Of a DNA stretch of 64,000 nt, positions 29,479-39,636 are shown piece after piece. The notes beneath the pieces were generated by a model. That model did not search any database. It was given only the letters and a program-made list of their open reading frames with translations, and was not told the DNA's origin. Origin of the DNA: Planctomycetota bacterium (GTDB taxonomy: Bacteria; Planctomycetota; UBA1135; GCA-002686595); the NCBI GenBank assembly GCA_016795325.1, contig JAEUHY010000043.1, positions 94,174 to 158,173 of the forward strand. Direction: 5' to 3'. The position numbers and the translations under genes are program-made. Position 1 is the stretch's first letter, and each line of letters starts with the position of its first letter.

Positions 29479-29798
29479 TCACGGGGCCCAGGTGAACGCG
29501 ATCGCGTTCGAGAGGTTGCGGTTGCCGGGATTCGAGCCGCTCGGATCGCGGCTCCAGTACTGCGCGTAGACGGTGCTGCCGGGTCCCAGGCCGTTTGCCG
29601 CGGCGTACTGCGACGAGAACAGGAACGAGTAGCCGCCCGTGCAGTCGTTCGCCGAGCTCGCGCCGAGCGACGCCTGCACCGGCGTGCGCCGGAGCGGCCA
29701 GCCGACGCACAAGAAACCGCCCTGGAACGGCGTCGTTTGCTGTGCGGTGCTCCAGATCAGTTGCCCGATCTGGTGGCTGCGCTGGCGCGCCGAGCGTT
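29479..29798 (-). pseudogene. Remnant: orphan C-terminal domain of a planctomycete secreted protein
   Basis: The minus frame is open from a TAA just beyond 29798 to the stop at 29479 and encodes only a C-terminal domain: G-Q-L-I-W-S-T, T-T-P-F-Q-G-G-F-L-C-V-G, then C-T-G-G-Y-S-F, and ending Y-A-Q-Y-W-S-R-D-P and A-I-A-F-T-W-A-P. The same ending occurs in the S15-like hydrolase at 32.4 kb (Y-G-Q-Y-W-S-R-D-P and G-I-E-F-T-I-L-P). There is no plausible start or signal peptide and the upstream part is missing. It is therefore the tail of a gene whose front has been lost, probably by deletion when the accessory DNA to its right arrived. Confidence 0.7.
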
Positions 29799-30250
29799 AG
29801 CCCTCGATCAGGCCAGGGCGCTCTTGCGCGGTGCAACGACGACGACTCCCAAGACCCGAAAACCGGCGCGGAGCATTGCCCGCGAAGTCGGGCCCAACTC
29901 GGCCCGAGTCGTCGCGTCGGACAGAACTGCTGGCACGTTCCATCGGCACGACGGCGCCCGGAATTCGGCGGGGTTGGGGACGCGATGGCCTTGGGGTCGA
30001 AGGCTGCGCCAACGCGGAAACACTGCGTTGAGCGCCACACTGCGACGACGCGACGGTTGCTGCGTGGTTGAACGAGGCCGGAGAGATCTGCGACAGCGAG
30101 GTCCTCTTCGACTCGATGGCTGCATGGACCAAGGCCACGGGGCGTTGCTCGGCCCCTTCGCGACGCGAGTCAGCGGCTGGCGCACTCCGCACTGGAACTG
30201 CCGATGCTCCGCGCGGAAGCTGAGCCCCAAGAGACGTTGGGTGCACGAGC
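29799..30250. other. Gene-poor segment with a possible coding remnant
   Basis: No complete gene is visible. On the plus strand about 30044-30213 one frame reads A-P-H-C-D-D-A-T-V-A-A-W-L-N-E-A-G-E-I-C-D-S and continues to a TGA near 30213. It looks protein-like but has a stop in front and no start codon, so it may be a decayed gene. The base composition is less extreme than in the neighbouring core genes. The other open frames here have no protein-like composition. Confidence 0.35.
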
Positions 30251-30679
30251 ATGCGTGACGAACTGAAGTCAGCTGGGATCCCGCGGGTGGAGCGCCCCGC
30301 AGAAGTCACTCGGCAACACTTGTCGGCCTTCCTCGACGCGTTCATCGTGGAAGGTTCTCGTGTCCGAGTTCGCAACCTGCTTCGACGCAACGGTTGGCGT
30401 GCTGCGACGTCCGGCCAAGTCGAGGCGCGCCTGGATCCACGAGTGTGCACGTGGGACACCCGCCAGAGTCGACCGGCGGTGTGGGATCCTCGATTCCAGG
30501 GCGCTGGCGTCTACATCACCGACACCGAGGTCGGGCTGGCGATGAGCCTGGAACAGGCCTCCGCCGCGTCCATCGCCACGCGCAGCGATGCGATCTTTTC
30601 GTTGACGCCCGGCGTTCTCGCCGTGTTCCTGAATCACGAGTGGGGCATCTGCTACTGCTCGGCGCCGAACGTGCCCTAG
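30251..30679 (+). CDS. Hypothetical protein, accessory region
   Basis: This is a 142-residue cytosolic protein starting at ATG 30251. It has a helical, charged N-terminus (residues 1-50), then G-V-Y-I-T-D-T-E-V-G-L-A-M-S-L-E-Q-A and a C-terminal beta-like end V-L-A-V-F-L-N-H-E-W-G-I-C-Y-C-S. I do not recognise a family. It is followed by another unrecognised gene and an Imm50-like gene in the same direction, suggesting one cassette. It could be a small immunity-type or regulatory protein; that is inference from its size and neighbours only. Confidence 0.55.
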   Translation: MRDELKSAGIPRVERPAEVTRQHLSAFLDAFIVEGSRVRVRNLLRRNGWRAATSGQVEARLDPRVCTWDTRQSRPAVWDPRFQGAGVYITDTEVGLAMSLEQASAASIATRSDAIFSLTPGVLAVFLNHEWGICYCSAPNVP

Positions 30680-30756
30680 GAGATGACTGGCCGCCGAGTC
30701 GGCCGGCGCCTCAGCGGCAAGTACATTGGGTCCACGAGCAATCCTCGTCGGCACTC

Positions 30757-31632
30757 ATGTTGGATTCCCCGGACACCTTGGTCGGTCGGCTGCAACGGGG
30801 TCGCGGCGACGCCGTGCGCGAGCTCCTGCGCATGCCCGTCGAGCCCGCGCAAGAGACGCTCGTGCAGTGCCTCTGCACCGAGGGCGACCTAGTGCAGCAC
30901 CACGAGGGCTTTTTCGAACTCGTGGTCGCGTTGTCGCCGGACCTGACGCCTTGGTTTCGGTGGATCGAGAAGCTTGGTCCGGACGCCGCCGAGGAGACAC
31001 GGCTGCACGCCTTCAACTTGCTCGGCACGTTGAGCGCTCGCGGACACCGAGGCGCCCGAGCCTTCCTGGATGGCTACGTGCTCGAGGGACGTCACTGGCG
31101 AGATGCACTCGATCAGTACCTCGTCGACGAGCTGGACCTCGCTCCGACCGCATGGTCGGCGCTGCTCGCGCGCGTCGACGACGCGACTCTCGCGAGGCAC
31201 GTCTCGGGGAAGCTCGACGCACCCGTGTGGGACGCACTCGCGGTCGATCACGAGCGCGTCGCGACAGTCCTCCGCGTCGAGCGTGAGCAGCGAGCACGGC
31301 GAAAGGATGCAGTTGCGTGGAGCCCGACCAACTACGCCAGCGCCGAGCTTTCACAGCACCGTTGGCGGGTGCTCGAGTCTCTGTGCAAGCAAGATCCGCA
31401 AGGCGCCGTTCCCTACCTGATCGACGGGCTCTGGGACGCCTGCCAGTCCTACCGCGACAGATGCATCAGCATGTGTGACCTTGGTTGGCCCGGCGTGCGA
31501 GAACGACTCGTCGAGCTCGCGCGCGCCGCCGGATCGAGGTCCGCCGCAGCAGCTCGTCGCCGACTCGAGGGTTCGCTCGGTCACGCGCCGGACGGCGGCG
31601 AGCATCGAGTTTCCACGAGCTCTGGGAGTTAG
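30757..31632 (+). CDS. Helical-repeat protein of unknown function
   Basis: This is a 291-residue protein starting at ATG 30757. It is almost entirely helical with HEAT-like pairs, for example L-V-G-R-L-Q-R-G-R-G-D-A-V-R-E-L-L and F-F-E-L-V-V-A-L-S-P-D-L. The middle has W-R-D-A-L-D-Q-Y-L-V-D-E-L and the end C-D-L-G-W-P-G-V-R-E-R-L-V-E-L-A. There is no signal peptide, membrane span or catalytic motif that I can identify. It lies 77 bp after the previous hypothetical gene and 43 bp before the Imm50-like gene. Immunity and contact-dependent systems often include HEAT-like partners, so a link with the next gene is plausible but unproven. Confidence 0.6.
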   Translation: MLDSPDTLVGRLQRGRGDAVRELLRMPVEPAQETLVQCLCTEGDLVQHHEGFFELVVALSPDLTPWFRWIEKLGPDAAEETRLHAFNLLGTLSARGHRGARAFLDGYVLEGRHWRDALDQYLVDELDLAPTAWSALLARVDDATLARHVSGKLDAPVWDALAVDHERVATVLRVEREQRARRKDAVAWSPTNYASAELSQHRWRVLESLCKQDPQGAVPYLIDGLWDACQSYRDRCISMCDLGWPGVRERLVELARAAGSRSAAAARRRLEGSLGHAPDGGEHRVSTSSGS

Positions 31633-31675
31633 GGGCGCGGTGCGCCGCAGCCCCGAGGGCTACTCTCCCGCCGCG

Positions 31676-32107
31676 ATGAACATCCCCGGCTCCGAGCTGC
31701 TCACGAGCGTTTTCGGCTACTGGCCGACCTTCCACGATGCGGAGGTCGTCCGACTCGAACTCGTGCGCGTCGAACCGTACGGCGCCGGACCGGACCTCCT
31801 CGCCGACGTCCACGCATTCGAGATCACCAACGAGGTCGACGCGAAGGGCCACTTCGTACTGCGCCACGACGTGCTCGTGTCCTTCCGCTTCCGCGGCGTG
31901 GACCAACTGCGCCTGGAGGACTGGAACAATCAGAACGCCATCTTCGGGCTCGGAATCGAAGACATCCGCAGTCGGCAGCTCGACGTGCTGAAGTTCGAGG
32001 TCCGCTTCGACGGTTCCTTCGGCGTCCAGGCCCGGTTCCTGTGCCGCAGCGTGGAGATCGAGTCGGTGAAGCCCTTTGGGCCGCAGGACCAGCGCGCAGC
32101 GCCCTGA
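31676..32107 (+). CDS. Imm50-like immunity family protein
   Basis: This is a 143-residue cytosolic protein. The N-terminus F-G-Y-W-P-T-F-H-D-A-E-V-V-R-L-E-L-V-R matches the conserved entry of the Imm50 group (a 'F-H-D-A-E' motif after a short aromatic segment). The rest is a beta-rich domain with F-E-I-T-N-E-V-D, V-L-V-S-F-R-F-R-G-V and I-E-D-I-R-S-R-Q-L-D-V. Imm50 proteins are predicted antidotes to polymorphic toxins, and orphan copies without a toxin gene are common. No toxin gene is seen in this window, so it may protect against a toxin from neighbours. Confidence 0.65.
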   Translation: MNIPGSELLTSVFGYWPTFHDAEVVRLELVRVEPYGAGPDLLADVHAFEITNEVDAKGHFVLRHDVLVSFRFRGVDQLRLEDWNNQNAIFGLGIEDIRSRQLDVLKFEVRFDGSFGVQARFLCRSVEIESVKPFGPQDQRAAP

Positions 32108-32407
32108 CTCCGAGCGCACCAGGCGGCAGGCCCTGGGCGACGATCGCGGCCGCGGAGAAGGCGCGAGGCCGCGCTGCAGCGGTGCGTGCGCCCGCACGGA
32201 TAGGACCGGCACAGCGAAGGACCACGGGCGCGACGCGACCGCCGGTTCGGCTCGTCGGCTCGCAGTCGCGAAGCTGCTGCGGGATCGTCGACAGCGAGCC
32301 GGGAGTCGAGTGCGGCTGCAGAGCGCAGAGGCTGATCGGCGCCCGCGGGACGGCAAGTCGAACTGCTCACGCGAAGCAGCCCGCCGTCGCATCACGTCGC
32401 CGCGACG

Positions 32408-34474
32408 TCAGGGCAGAATCGTGAACTCGATGCCGTGCGAGAGGTTCGTGCCGCCCTGCGCGAGAGGGTCGCGGCTCCAGTATTGGCCGTAGATGCGCAC
32501 GCCTGCGGTGAGGCTGGGGTGCAGGCCGCTGCGCATGCGCGCGCCGAAGTCGAAGCTGTAGGCGCCCGAGCAGTCATCGGGCGACGGGTTGCCGGCGGAA
32601 TCGACGCGGCCGGTGCGCACGAGCGGCCCGGCGAGCCACAAGAGTCCCCCGCCGATCGGCTTGCGCTTGCGGCCGAAGGCGTAGAGGAACACGCCGTCCT
32701 TGTTGTTGAGCGTGTTCGCGGCGTGAACCGTGAACGGCGCGCTCGAGGCGAGGCTCGGCGCGCCTGTGGCCGTGACCACAGGCTGGCAACCTTGGCTGTT
32801 GGTCTGCGACCAGCCGAAGCCCACCGGCGCGCCCGCGTCGACCGGCAGGTAGAGCGCGGAGAGAACGCCCGGCGAGTGTTCGACGTCCACGTTGAACGGC
32901 GCGACGGTCGGCGCGTAGCGCAGCAGCTCGCCCACCGGCGGCTCGTGCACGTGCATGTTCTCCAGGCGCAGCAGCACGCGGTGGCCCGCGGGGAACGCGT
33001 AGACGTTGGGCTCGAGCGCGATCGAAGCTTCGAGCGTGCCGCCGGCGTGCGCGGACGCGAAGTACGAACCGCTCGAGACGTAGCGCTCGTTGCCGAGCTC
33101 GTCGACGTCCCACAGGCTCGCGGCGATCTGCCAGTTCGGTGCGAAGCTCGTGAGGAAGAGCCGCGCGCGCGGAGCGCCCGCGAACTCGAGCGCGCTGGGC
33201 AGCGGCTGCGACTCGAAGGTCAGCGCGGCGCGCGGAATGCCCGCCTCGATGTTGACGAGGCGCAGTTCGGAGTTGAGCAGCGCCGCGCCGTCGAAGCCCG
33301 GCAGCACCTTTTGCGACAGGCGATCGGCGAGTTCGGCGAACTTCGGCGCCGTGGGCTCGAGCGCGCCGTTCTGCGCGAGGAACAGCGGGTATTCGTGGCG
33401 ATCCGGCAACGGCCACTGATCGGTGGCCGCGTGCGTCCACAGGCTGTTCACGTCGAGGTAGGTCGCGGCGTCGGCCGGCGTCGCCGCGTAGGTGAACCAC
33501 GGCCCTTCGTCGATGCCGTTGAGCTCGCCCTTGAGGTGCCGGTCGAGCCACTGCCGGCGCCACAACGCGCGGCGGTTGCGCTGCTCGACATTGGCCGGCG
33601 AGCTGTGCCCCACCGCGCCGACGTAGAGCTTCTTGGGCGTGCTCGCAGGAATCTGGCTCATCCGCGCGATCAGCTCGGAGGTCGGGAACCAGAAGTCATC
33701 CCAGCAGCCCATCGCGAAGACCGCGGTCGTGATCCCGGAGGCGCGCGGACCGATCTCGCGCGTCGGATCGTTCGCGAGCGCGGCCCACGGGGCGAAATCT
33801 CCGCTGAGCACCGAGGTCGTCAGCGCCGCGGTCACGCTCGGCGCGTAGCGCACTTCGCCCATCGTGAGCAGCGAAGCGCCGATGTTGGTGTGCACGCCGA
33901 CGCCGCCGGGCGCGAACACCGGCGCGAAGCCGGGCGTGAGGTTCTCGACGGCGATGGCGTCGATCTGCGGATAGAAGCCCGTGCGCCAGGGATTGGTCTC
34001 GAAGGCTTCGCCACTGAAGGCCGCGAGCGAAAGCGAGATCACCGCGCCTTGCGAAATGGCGCTCAACCCGACGCGCTGCGGATCGACCAGCGCCGGGAAA
34101 CTCGCCTGCGCCCACTCGATCACCTCCGCGAGGTCGAAGCGCTCGCGCTGACCCCAGAACGTGTGCAGCCCGGTGGCCGTGTCGTGCCCGCGCACGTCGT
34201 AGGCGACCGTGAAGTAGCCCAGCTCGGTGTACTCACGCGCCGCGTTGACCACCGAGGTCCGCGAGCCGTTCAGACCGTGCGTGAAGACCAGCAGCGGCCA
34301 GCCGCAGGGACCGGACGGGTCGCGCGGCCAGCGCGCGACGGCCGTGGTCGTCTCGCCGTCCGAAAAAGTCACCGTGAGGTCGACCGACTCCTCGATCGGA
34401 AAGCCGGCGGATGGCACGGCCGGGTCGGGGCACTGCGTCGGGAGCGCAGCTAGGAAAACAGCCGTCAGGAGCAT
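32408..34474 (-). CDS. Secreted X-Pro dipeptidyl-peptidase/CocE-like hydrolase
   Basis: This is a 688-residue protein. The N-terminus MLLTAVFLAALPTQC looks like a short signal peptide, possibly with Cys15. An alpha/beta hydrolase domain (about 30-330) has F-T-H-G-L-N-G as oxyanion strand, V-A-Y-D-V-R-G-H-D, and the elbow G-L-S-A-I-S-Q-G-A in which S-x-S-Q-G replaces G-x-S-x-G. C-W-D-D-F-W-F is the probable acid segment and V-G-H-S-S-P the His. A jelly-roll X-Pro_C-like domain follows. The C-terminal ~100 residues (G-L-L-W-L-A-G-P-L-V, Y-G-Q-Y-W-S-R-D-P) are the same secreted-protein tail found at 29.5 kb. It probably cleaves esters or peptides outside the cytosol. It is divergent from the tal-gnd gene. 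Confidence 0.85.
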   Translation of the reverse strand: MLLTAVFLAALPTQCPDPAVPSAGFPIEESVDLTVTFSDGETTTAVARWPRDPSGPCGWPLLVFTHGLNGSRTSVVNAAREYTELGYFTVAYDVRGHDTATGLHTFWGQRERFDLAEVIEWAQASFPALVDPQRVGLSAISQGAVISLSLAAFSGEAFETNPWRTGFYPQIDAIAVENLTPGFAPVFAPGGVGVHTNIGASLLTMGEVRYAPSVTAALTTSVLSGDFAPWAALANDPTREIGPRASGITTAVFAMGCWDDFWFPTSELIARMSQIPASTPKKLYVGAVGHSSPANVEQRNRRALWRRQWLDRHLKGELNGIDEGPWFTYAATPADAATYLDVNSLWTHAATDQWPLPDRHEYPLFLAQNGALEPTAPKFAELADRLSQKVLPGFDGAALLNSELRLVNIEAGIPRAALTFESQPLPSALEFAGAPRARLFLTSFAPNWQIAASLWDVDELGNERYVSSGSYFASAHAGGTLEASIALEPNVYAFPAGHRVLLRLENMHVHEPPVGELLRYAPTVAPFNVDVEHSPGVLSALYLPVDAGAPVGFGWSQTNSQGCQPVVTATGAPSLASSAPFTVHAANTLNNKDGVFLYAFGRKRKPIGGGLLWLAGPLVRTGRVDSAGNPSPDDCSGAYSFDFGARMRSGLHPSLTAGVRIYGQYWSRDPLAQGGTNLSHGIEFTILP

Positions 34475-34743
34475 GGTGAACGTCGGCGGGGCGAAACGGC
34501 GGGGACGGAGCAGAGTCTAAGCGAGCCGCCGCGAAGCTGCTGCAGACGCTCCTGGGCCGTCCGCGAGGCCGCAGCCAGCGGGATGACGAGCGGCGCGCGG
34601 GTTAGGTTCCGACGCAGAGTTCGGGCTAGCCTCATGGCCGCTTCCCACCGCTGACGCGGCGCCCGTGGCGACCCTCCGCTCCGGAAAAGTTTTCACGGTT
34701 CCTGTCCGACAACTCCTGGAACCGGTGCGCTCCGCCCGGTCCG

Positions 34744-36921
34744 ATGCCTCCCATGCAGACCCCTTCCATGACCACCGCTGACTCGTCGAAGTCCCAGGCC
34801 GCCAATCCGCTCGCCCAGCTCTACGGCTTCGGCCAATCGATCTGGTTCGACTACATCCAGCGCTCGCTGCTCGAGCGCGGCGAGCTCACGCGCATGGTCG
34901 AGCACGACCGGCTGATGGGCGTCACGAGCAACCCCGCGATCTTCGAGAAGGCCATCGCGACGGGCAACGACTACAAGAGCTCGATCGAGAGCCTGCGCGA
35001 GCTGTGCGTGAGCGATCCGAAGGCCGCCTACGAGCGCCTGGCGATCGCCGACATCCAGCGCGCGTGCGACCAGCTCGCGGGCGTCTACCAACGCACCGAC
35101 AAGCGCGACGGCTACGTGAGCCTCGAGGTCAGCCCCAAGCTCGCGCGCGACACCGCCGGCACGCTGGCCGAAGCGCGCCGCCTGTGGAAGGCCGTGGCGC
35201 GGCCCAACCTGATGATCAAGGTGCCGGCGACGAAGGAAGGCGTGCCGGCCATCGAAACGCTCATCTCCGAGGGCATGAACGTCAACGTGACGCTGCTCTT
35301 CGCGGTCGAAGCGTACGTGTCGGTCGCCGAGGCGTACCTGCGCGGCCTGGAGAAGTTCGTGGCGGGCGGCGGCGATCCGCGCGGCGTCGCGAGCGTGGCG
35401 AGCTTCTTCGTCAGCCGCGTCGACACGCTGGTCGACTCCAAACTCGATGAGCTCGCCAAGGACGCGGGCAAGCGCGAAGCGGCGCAGCGCCTGCGCGGCA
35501 AGGTCGCGATCGCGAACGCCAAGCTCGCCTACACGCGCTACCAGGAGTTCGTCGCGAGCGCGCGCTGGCAGGCGCTGGCGAAGAAGGGCGCGCAGACGCA
35601 GCGGCTCCTGTGGGCCAGCACCGGCGTCAAGGACCCCGCGTACCGCGACGTGATGTACGTCGAGGAGCTCGTCGGCGCCGACACGGTCAACACCGTCCCG
35701 CCGCAGACGCTCGACGCCTTCCGCGACCACGGCAAGCCGCGCGCGAGCCTGACGGAAAACACCGCGACGTGGCTCGCGTACCTGCGCGACGTCGAGGCGC
35801 TGGGCGTCAAGCTCGCGCCGGTGTGCGACAAGCTGCTCGACGACGGCGTGAAGCTGTTCGACACGGCCTTCGACAAGCTGCTCGCCGCGGTGACGGCGCA
35901 GGGCAAGGCCGCGAGCGCGAACAAGCGCACGATGAAGCTCGCGATGATCGGCCTGGGCCGCATGGGCGGCAACATGGCGCGGCGTCTGATGCGCGACGGC
36001 CACAGCATCGTGGCGTTCGACGTGTCGCCGGACAGCGTGAAGGCGCTCGAGAAGGACGGCGCGAAGGGTGCGAGCAGCTACCGCGAACTCGCTGCGAAGC
36101 TCGAGAAGCCGCGCGTGTGCTGGGTGATGGTCCCGGCCGGCGAAGCGACGGACAAGGCGGTCGACGCGCTCGCCGAAGTGCTCGAGGCCGGCGACGTGAT
36201 CATCGACGGCGGCAACAGCTACTTCAAAGACGACGTGCGCCGCGCGCAGAAGCTCGCCGCGAAGGGCATTGAGTACGTCGACGTCGGCACCTCCGGCGGC
36301 GTGTGGGGCATCGACCGCGGCTACTGCCTGATGGTCGGCGCCTCGAAGCCGACCTTCGAGCTGCTCACGCCGATCTTCCGCACGCTCGCGCCCGGCGTGG
36401 GCACGATCGACAAGACCCCGGGCCGCGAAGGCAAGGTCAGCACCGCCGAAGAGGGCTTCCTGCACTGCGGGCCCGTCGGCGCCGGCCACTTCGTGAAGAT
36501 GATCCACAACGGCATCGAGTACGGAATGATGCAGGCCTACGCCGAGGGCCTCGACATCTTGAAGGGCGCGCAGTCCGACAAGTTGCCCGCGGCGCAGCGC
36601 TACGACTTCGACCTCGCCGAGATCACCGAGCTGTGGCGGCGCGGCAGCGTGGTCACGTCGTGGCTGCTCGACCTGACCTCGATGGCGCTCGCCGAGTCGC
36701 CCAAGCTCGAGAAGTACAGCGGCGTGGTCGCCGACTCCGGCGAAGGCCGTTGGACCGTGATCGCGGCCGTGGAAGAGGCCGTCCCCGCGCCGGTGCTCAC
36801 CGAAGCGCTCTACACGCGCTTCCGTTCGCGCCAGGACCACACCTTCGCGGAGAAGGTGCTCTCGGCGATGCGCGAGAAGTTCGGCGGCCACGTCGAAATC
36901 AAGAAGCCGGAAAGCAAGTGA
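34744..36921 (+). CDS. Bifunctional transaldolase / 6-phosphogluconate dehydrogenase
   Basis: This is a 725-residue fusion. Residues about 15-390 are transaldolase: D-Y-I-Q-R-S-L, G-V-T-S-N-P-A-I-F-E-K-A, E-V-S-P-K-L-A, the Schiff-base lysine K159 in L-M-I-K-V-P-A-T, and N-V-N-V-T-L-L-F. From residue 397 the sequence is decarboxylating 6-phosphogluconate dehydrogenase: I-G-L-G-R-M-G-G-N-M (NADP loop), D-G-G-N-S-Y, D-V-G-T-S-G-G-V-W-G and the catalytic H-F-V-K-M-I-H-N-G-I-E-Y. Both halves look intact. The fusion joins an oxidative and a non-oxidative step of the pentose phosphate pathway, and zwf follows 2 bp later. ATGs at 34756 and 34771 are alternative starts. Confidence 0.93.
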   Translation: MPPMQTPSMTTADSSKSQAANPLAQLYGFGQSIWFDYIQRSLLERGELTRMVEHDRLMGVTSNPAIFEKAIATGNDYKSSIESLRELCVSDPKAAYERLAIADIQRACDQLAGVYQRTDKRDGYVSLEVSPKLARDTAGTLAEARRLWKAVARPNLMIKVPATKEGVPAIETLISEGMNVNVTLLFAVEAYVSVAEAYLRGLEKFVAGGGDPRGVASVASFFVSRVDTLVDSKLDELAKDAGKREAAQRLRGKVAIANAKLAYTRYQEFVASARWQALAKKGAQTQRLLWASTGVKDPAYRDVMYVEELVGADTVNTVPPQTLDAFRDHGKPRASLTENTATWLAYLRDVEALGVKLAPVCDKLLDDGVKLFDTAFDKLLAAVTAQGKAASANKRTMKLAMIGLGRMGGNMARRLMRDGHSIVAFDVSPDSVKALEKDGAKGASSYRELAAKLEKPRVCWVMVPAGEATDKAVDALAEVLEAGDVIIDGGNSYFKDDVRRAQKLAAKGIEYVDVGTSGGVWGIDRGYCLMVGASKPTFELLTPIFRTLAPGVGTIDKTPGREGKVSTAEEGFLHCGPVGAGHFVKMIHNGIEYGMMQAYAEGLDILKGAQSDKLPAAQRYDFDLAEITELWRRGSVVTSWLLDLTSMALAESPKLEKYSGVVADSGEGRWTVIAAVEEAVPAPVLTEALYTRFRSRQDHTFAEKVLSAMREKFGGHVEIKKPESK

Positions 36922-36923
36922 CC

Positions 36924-38519
<1,596 letters not shown>

Positions 38520-38532
38520 TCGGCCCAGCAGA

Positions 38533-38667
38533 TCAGCGCACGGAGGCCGCGTCGACGGTGAGCGTCGCCGTTGCTCCGTGCGCGACGTCGAACGGCAGCC
38601 GCGCGATCCGTTCGTCGCCGTCGAGCCGACGCAACTCGAGCCTGTAGCTCCCGCCGCGCGGAAGCCG
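38533..38667 (-). pseudogene. Short C-terminal coding remnant
   Basis: Read on the minus strand this frame gives about 44 residues ending at TGA 38533: L-P-R-G-G-S-Y-R-L-E-L-R-R, then E-R-I-A-R-L-P-F-D-V-A-H-G and V-D-A-A-S-V-R. The composition is protein-like and the periodicity is that of a PEGA or carboxypeptidase-regulatory-like beta domain. A stop precedes it and there is no start, so it is probably the tail of a decayed secreted or kinase-type gene. Confidence 0.35.
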
Positions 38668-38714
38668 CCTTCAACCGGCGCGTGAATGGAGGCCGCCCTC
38701 TTCGTCGCGCGCGC

Positions 38715-39413
38715 TCAGCCCCCGCCGGGCGCTCTCTCCCACGGAATCGCGGGCAGGAACGGCATCGCGAGTCGAGGCGGCCAGACGCGCAGCGCGAAGG
38801 TGAGTTGCAGCAAGTGCAACTCGACGCCTTCGCAAAGGGCAAGCGCGACGCCGACGGGCCAGGTGTTGAGCTCCAAACCTGTGCGCGAGGCCGTAGGTCC
38901 GACCCGAGCCCAGGTGAAGTCCTTCCCGAGCGCGTTGTGATCGAAGACAAAGGCCAAGTCGGGCAACTCGAAGGTCAGCTCGCGCACGAAGGTGTTGCTG
39001 TTGGGACCAGGCCAGGCGACGTAACCGCCGTCGTAGCGCGGGGCGACGCGCGCGGTCGCAGCCTCGAGCGACTGGGCGATGCGCTGCGCGCGCTCACCGA
39101 CGATCACGGCGTGCACGCGCACGGCTTCGTCGCCCCAGCGCCAATCGTCCCGCGCCTGCGCCGCCGAGATCGGCCCGCACACGGCGCCGGAGCTGCGGCT
39201 GCGCACTTCAGCTCTCAGCCAACGTTGCTCGTCGCCGAGTTTCGCGTCGACCCACGTGTGCTCGGCGAAGTGCGAGTACCACGGCATGGACTTGGGGATG
39301 CCCGCGCTCTTGACCGCGACGATCCACGGCTCCGAGCTGGGCAGCGTCGACGGGCGCGCGACGCTGCAGGCCGCACACAGCCAGAGGAAGAGCGGTGCCA
39401 ACCATCGGCGCAT
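38715..39413 (-). CDS. DUF3750 family lipoprotein
   Basis: This is a 232-residue protein. The signal MRRWLAPLFLWLCAACSVA has lipobox L-C-A-A-C with Cys16. The body follows the DUF3750 layout: W-I-V-A-V-K near the start, H-A-V-I-V-G-E-R-A-Q for the middle helix, Y-V-A-W-P-G-P-N-S-N-T-F, A-L-G-K-D-F and E-G-V-E-L-H-L-L-Q-L-T-F near the end. The family is widespread in proteobacterial and planctomycete genomes; its function is unknown, though P-G-P-N-S-N-T-F with conserved His/Asn suggests a papain-like or permuted hydrolase site. This is a recognition by eye. Confidence 0.8.
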   Translation of the reverse strand: MRRWLAPLFLWLCAACSVARPSTLPSSEPWIVAVKSAGIPKSMPWYSHFAEHTWVDAKLGDEQRWLRAEVRSRSSGAVCGPISAAQARDDWRWGDEAVRVHAVIVGERAQRIAQSLEAATARVAPRYDGGYVAWPGPNSNTFVRELTFELPDLAFVFDHNALGKDFTWARVGPTASRTGLELNTWPVGVALALCEGVELHLLQLTFALRVWPPRLAMPFLPAIPWERAPGGG

Positions 39414-39574
39414 CGCGCTGCATCATTCGCGGCGCAACCCTTCGGTTCCAGCCCTGATTGGCAAGACGTCGCGAGCGCTCGCGGCGCGGCTCTCGAACGG
39501 ACGCGAGCCGGGTCGCGAAGAAGGGATCGAGGTTGGCGCGCGCGCCCGACGCGCCGCGTCCACCCTCCCTCGAA

Positions 39575-39608
39575 CAAAAACCTCGCGGGCCGGTTGGCGC
39601 CGGCCCGC
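39575..39608 (-). terminator. Rho-independent terminator of the HAF-repeat gene
   Basis: On the minus strand, past the stop at 39637, a 9 bp stem GCGGGCCGG/CCGGCCCGC (39600-39608 with 39585-39593) closes a 6 nt loop and is followed after GAGG by five T (39576-39580 on the plus strand is an A-run). This is a clear intrinsic terminator for the gene at 39637-40746. Confidence 0.85.
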
Positions 39609-39636
39609 AGGTGTCGTCGCCGAGTGCTCCGCAGCG

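Noticed and set aside
36303..36923. Upstream extension of zwf into the tal-gnd gene
   Set aside because: The frame is open, but homology to zwf starts after ATG 36924 and the upstream part is a shadow of the Gnd coding sequence.
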